DNA from: Myxococcaceae bacterium
Lineage (GTDB): Bacteria > Myxococcota_A > UBA9160
Assembly (NCBI GenBank): GCA_905339255.1
Contig: CAJPFO010000240.1
Coordinates: 1-39,786 of the forward strand
DNA: 39,786 bases
Reading direction: 5' to 3'
Both the position numbers and the translations under genes were made by a program. Position 1 is the first letter of the stretch. Every line of letters starts with the position of its first letter. This document shows positions 38,693-39,786 of this stretch, piece after piece. Below the pieces are notes generated by a model. That model was not told the origin of the DNA and did no database searches. It saw only the letters and a list, made by a program, of their open reading frames with translations.

Positions 38693-39786
38693 TTGATCGA
38701 CGTCCTCTTCGTCCACTACGGCGCCCCCTGGCTGCGAGGAAGCGAACGCTGCGTCCTCGAGGCGGCGGCTGGGCTCGATCGCTCGCGCTTCCGGGCGCAT
38801 CTGCTCTGCAACGAGGAGCCCCTCCGCGACGCCGCGTTGGCTCGCGGGATCCCGGCCGAACGGATCGCGATCCCCGAGATCATGATCGACGGGCGCGAGC
38901 GCCGTCTCGAAATCGGCGCATGGCTGCGCTGCACCCGCGAGATCGTGTCCCGTGCGCGTGGCGTCGGCGCCGACGTCCTCTACGCGAACTCCGGCCGCGC
39001 GGCGCAGGCTACCTGGCTCGCCGCGCGAAGGCTCGGCCTGCCGCGCATCGCGCACCTTCACGCCCCCTACTACCGCCGGTATCATTGGCTTTGGGGCCTC
39101 TGGGATGCAGATCTCGTGGTCTTTCCGTGCGACGCGACGCGACGGGTCTCGCTCGGTGGACGCAGGCTTCGGGGGGCGACCCGCGTGGTCCCGAACGGGG
39201 TCGACCTCGAGCGCTTCTGCCCGGCGGCGCACCGGGATCCGGCACTTCGACGCGCGCTCGGTTTCGAGCAGGAGGCCCTGGTGATCGGACAGATCGGGAG
39301 CCTCATCCATCGCAAGGGAGCCGACGTCCTGCTCGATGCGTTCTCGAGGTTGCGGGATTGCGAGCAGGCCTTCCTCGTTCTCGCCGGCGGCGGCCCCGAG
39401 CGTGACGCGCTCGAGGCGCAGGCCGTACGGCTCGGGGTGGCCGCGCGCGTGCGCTTTCCGGGGGAGATCGACGATCCGGCGGACTGGCTGCGGAACGTCA
39501 TCGACGTGAACGTCCTCGCGTCGCGTGAGGAGTCGCTGCCGCTCTCGTTGCTCGAGGCCGCCGCGTGCGGTGTCGCGACGATCTGTACCTGCGTCGGCGG
39601 AACGTCGGAGATCGTGAGCGATTCGAAGACCGGGCTTCTCGTCGGACCGGACGACGTCGCCGGGCTCGCGACGGCGATCGAGCGGCTCGCAGGCGACGCC
39701 GGATTTCGAGCGGAGCTCGGCGCCAGGGCGCGTGAACGCGCCGAGCGGAGCTTCGGAATCGGTTCGTTCGTCGGCGGGGTCGCGCA
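38693..39786 (+). CDS. GT4-family glycosyltransferase (3' truncated)
   Basis: 364 codons from TTG 38693, open at the window edge. GGAG lies ten bases upstream. This is a GT-B, GT4-type retaining transferase: N-terminal IDVLFVHYGAPWLRGSERCVLEAAAGL with the acceptor-side Gly/Ser-rich loop, DVLYANSGRAAQATWLAARRLGLPRIAHLHAP, RVVPNGVDLERFCP, the donor-side GQIGSLIHRKGADVLLDAFSRL, LVLAGGGPERDALE, and the EX7E motif in SREESLPLSLLEAAACGVATI (Glu and Glu seven apart). Expected to build exopolysaccharide or glycan. Its position beside EpsI supports an exopolysaccharide/exosortase locus continuing to the right. Confidence 0.9.
   Translation, partial: MIDVLFVHYGAPWLRGSERCVLEAAAGLDRSRFRAHLLCNEEPLRDAALARGIPAERIAIPEIMIDGRERRLEIGAWLRCTREIVSRARGVGADVLYANSGRAAQATWLAARRLGLPRIAHLHAPYYRRYHWLWGLWDADLVVFPCDATRRVSLGGRRLRGATRVVPNGVDLERFCPAAHRDPALRRALGFEQEALVIGQIGSLIHRKGADVLLDAFSRLRDCEQAFLVLAGGGPERDALEAQAVRLGVAARVRFPGEIDDPADWLRNVIDVNVLASREESLPLSLLEAAACGVATICTCVGGTSEIVSDSKTGLLVGPDDVAGLATAIERLAGDAGFRAELGARARERAERSFGIGSFVGGVA

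Overview
This is a very GC-rich, densely coded bacterial window. Starts are mixed ATG/GTG/TTG and many genes overlap by 4 bases (ATGA, GTGA, TTGA). Lineage is an inference. GC content, long HEAT/PEGA/TPR multidomain proteins, a GMC oxidoreductase with a Tat-exported small subunit, an SCP-x-like thiolase with a DUF35-type zinc-ribbon partner, and PEP-CTERM/exosortase accessory genes together suggest a high-GC 'deltaproteobacterial' lineage (Myxococcota, Desulfobacterota or Binatota-like). No 16S or taxon marker is present to settle this. There is no prophage, IS element, CRISPR array or rRNA.

Layout. 1-2.5 kb: the end of a VWA-domain protein overlapping a membrane-anchored ExeA-like AAA ATPase with a C-terminal PEGA domain. 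2.5-3.3 kb: tRNA-Pro(GGG), then a Phd/YefM antitoxin and a decayed RelE/ParE toxin remnant. 3.3-6.05 kb: a membrane AraC regulator and an exported amidohydrolase. 6.05-6.4 kb: a non-coding stretch with a remnant PEP-CTERM tail. 6.4-10.9 kb: a membrane protein fused to a spermidine-synthase-like domain and TPR region, a YvlD/holin-like protein on the minus strand, and an M20D amidohydrolase whose 3' end lies in a REP-like repeat pair. 11.05-13.1 kb: pcm, an NlpD-like M23 lipoprotein and apt in one tight operon, then tRNA-Arg(CCT). 13.2-16.35 kb: a WapI-immunity-like protein, the two-gene gluconate-2-dehydrogenase-type GMC system, and a TerB-like protein. 16.4-19.6 kb: a 1060-aa fusion of a nucleotide-transporter/MFS-like domain, HEAT repeats and a cyclic-nucleotide-binding domain.

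20.4-26.3 kb is the clearest functional unit. It is a five-gene overlapping operon in the same order as Escherichia coli cecR-ybhGFSR: TetR regulator, HlyD-type adaptor, two ABC ATPases (one fused YbhF in E. coli) and two permeases. An inverted repeat immediately upstream looks like the repressor's own operator. 26.3-29.8 kb (minus strand): a GH38 alpha-mannosidase and a CBS-pair protein. 30.0-32.7 kb: a cyclase-family hydrolase, then a zinc-ribbon/OB-fold protein and thiolase driven by a promoter-like TTGACA with a perfect 20-bp palindrome at the expected transcription start. 32.7-33.04 kb: a 337-base gap with five possible hairpins, before a small zinc-ribbon protein and an M20 carboxypeptidase.

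34.9-39.8 kb carries a PEP-CTERM-type CAAX protease, a degenerate Hpt-like protein, a secreted unknown, a Cys-rich zinc protein, a LOG-family nucleotidase, EpsI (exosortase-associated) and a truncated GT4 glycosyltransferase. The CAAX protease, EpsI, the glycosyltransferase and the PEP-CTERM tail at 6.1 kb suggest the genome runs an exosortase/PEP-CTERM sorting and exopolysaccharide pathway whose core lies just outside the right edge.
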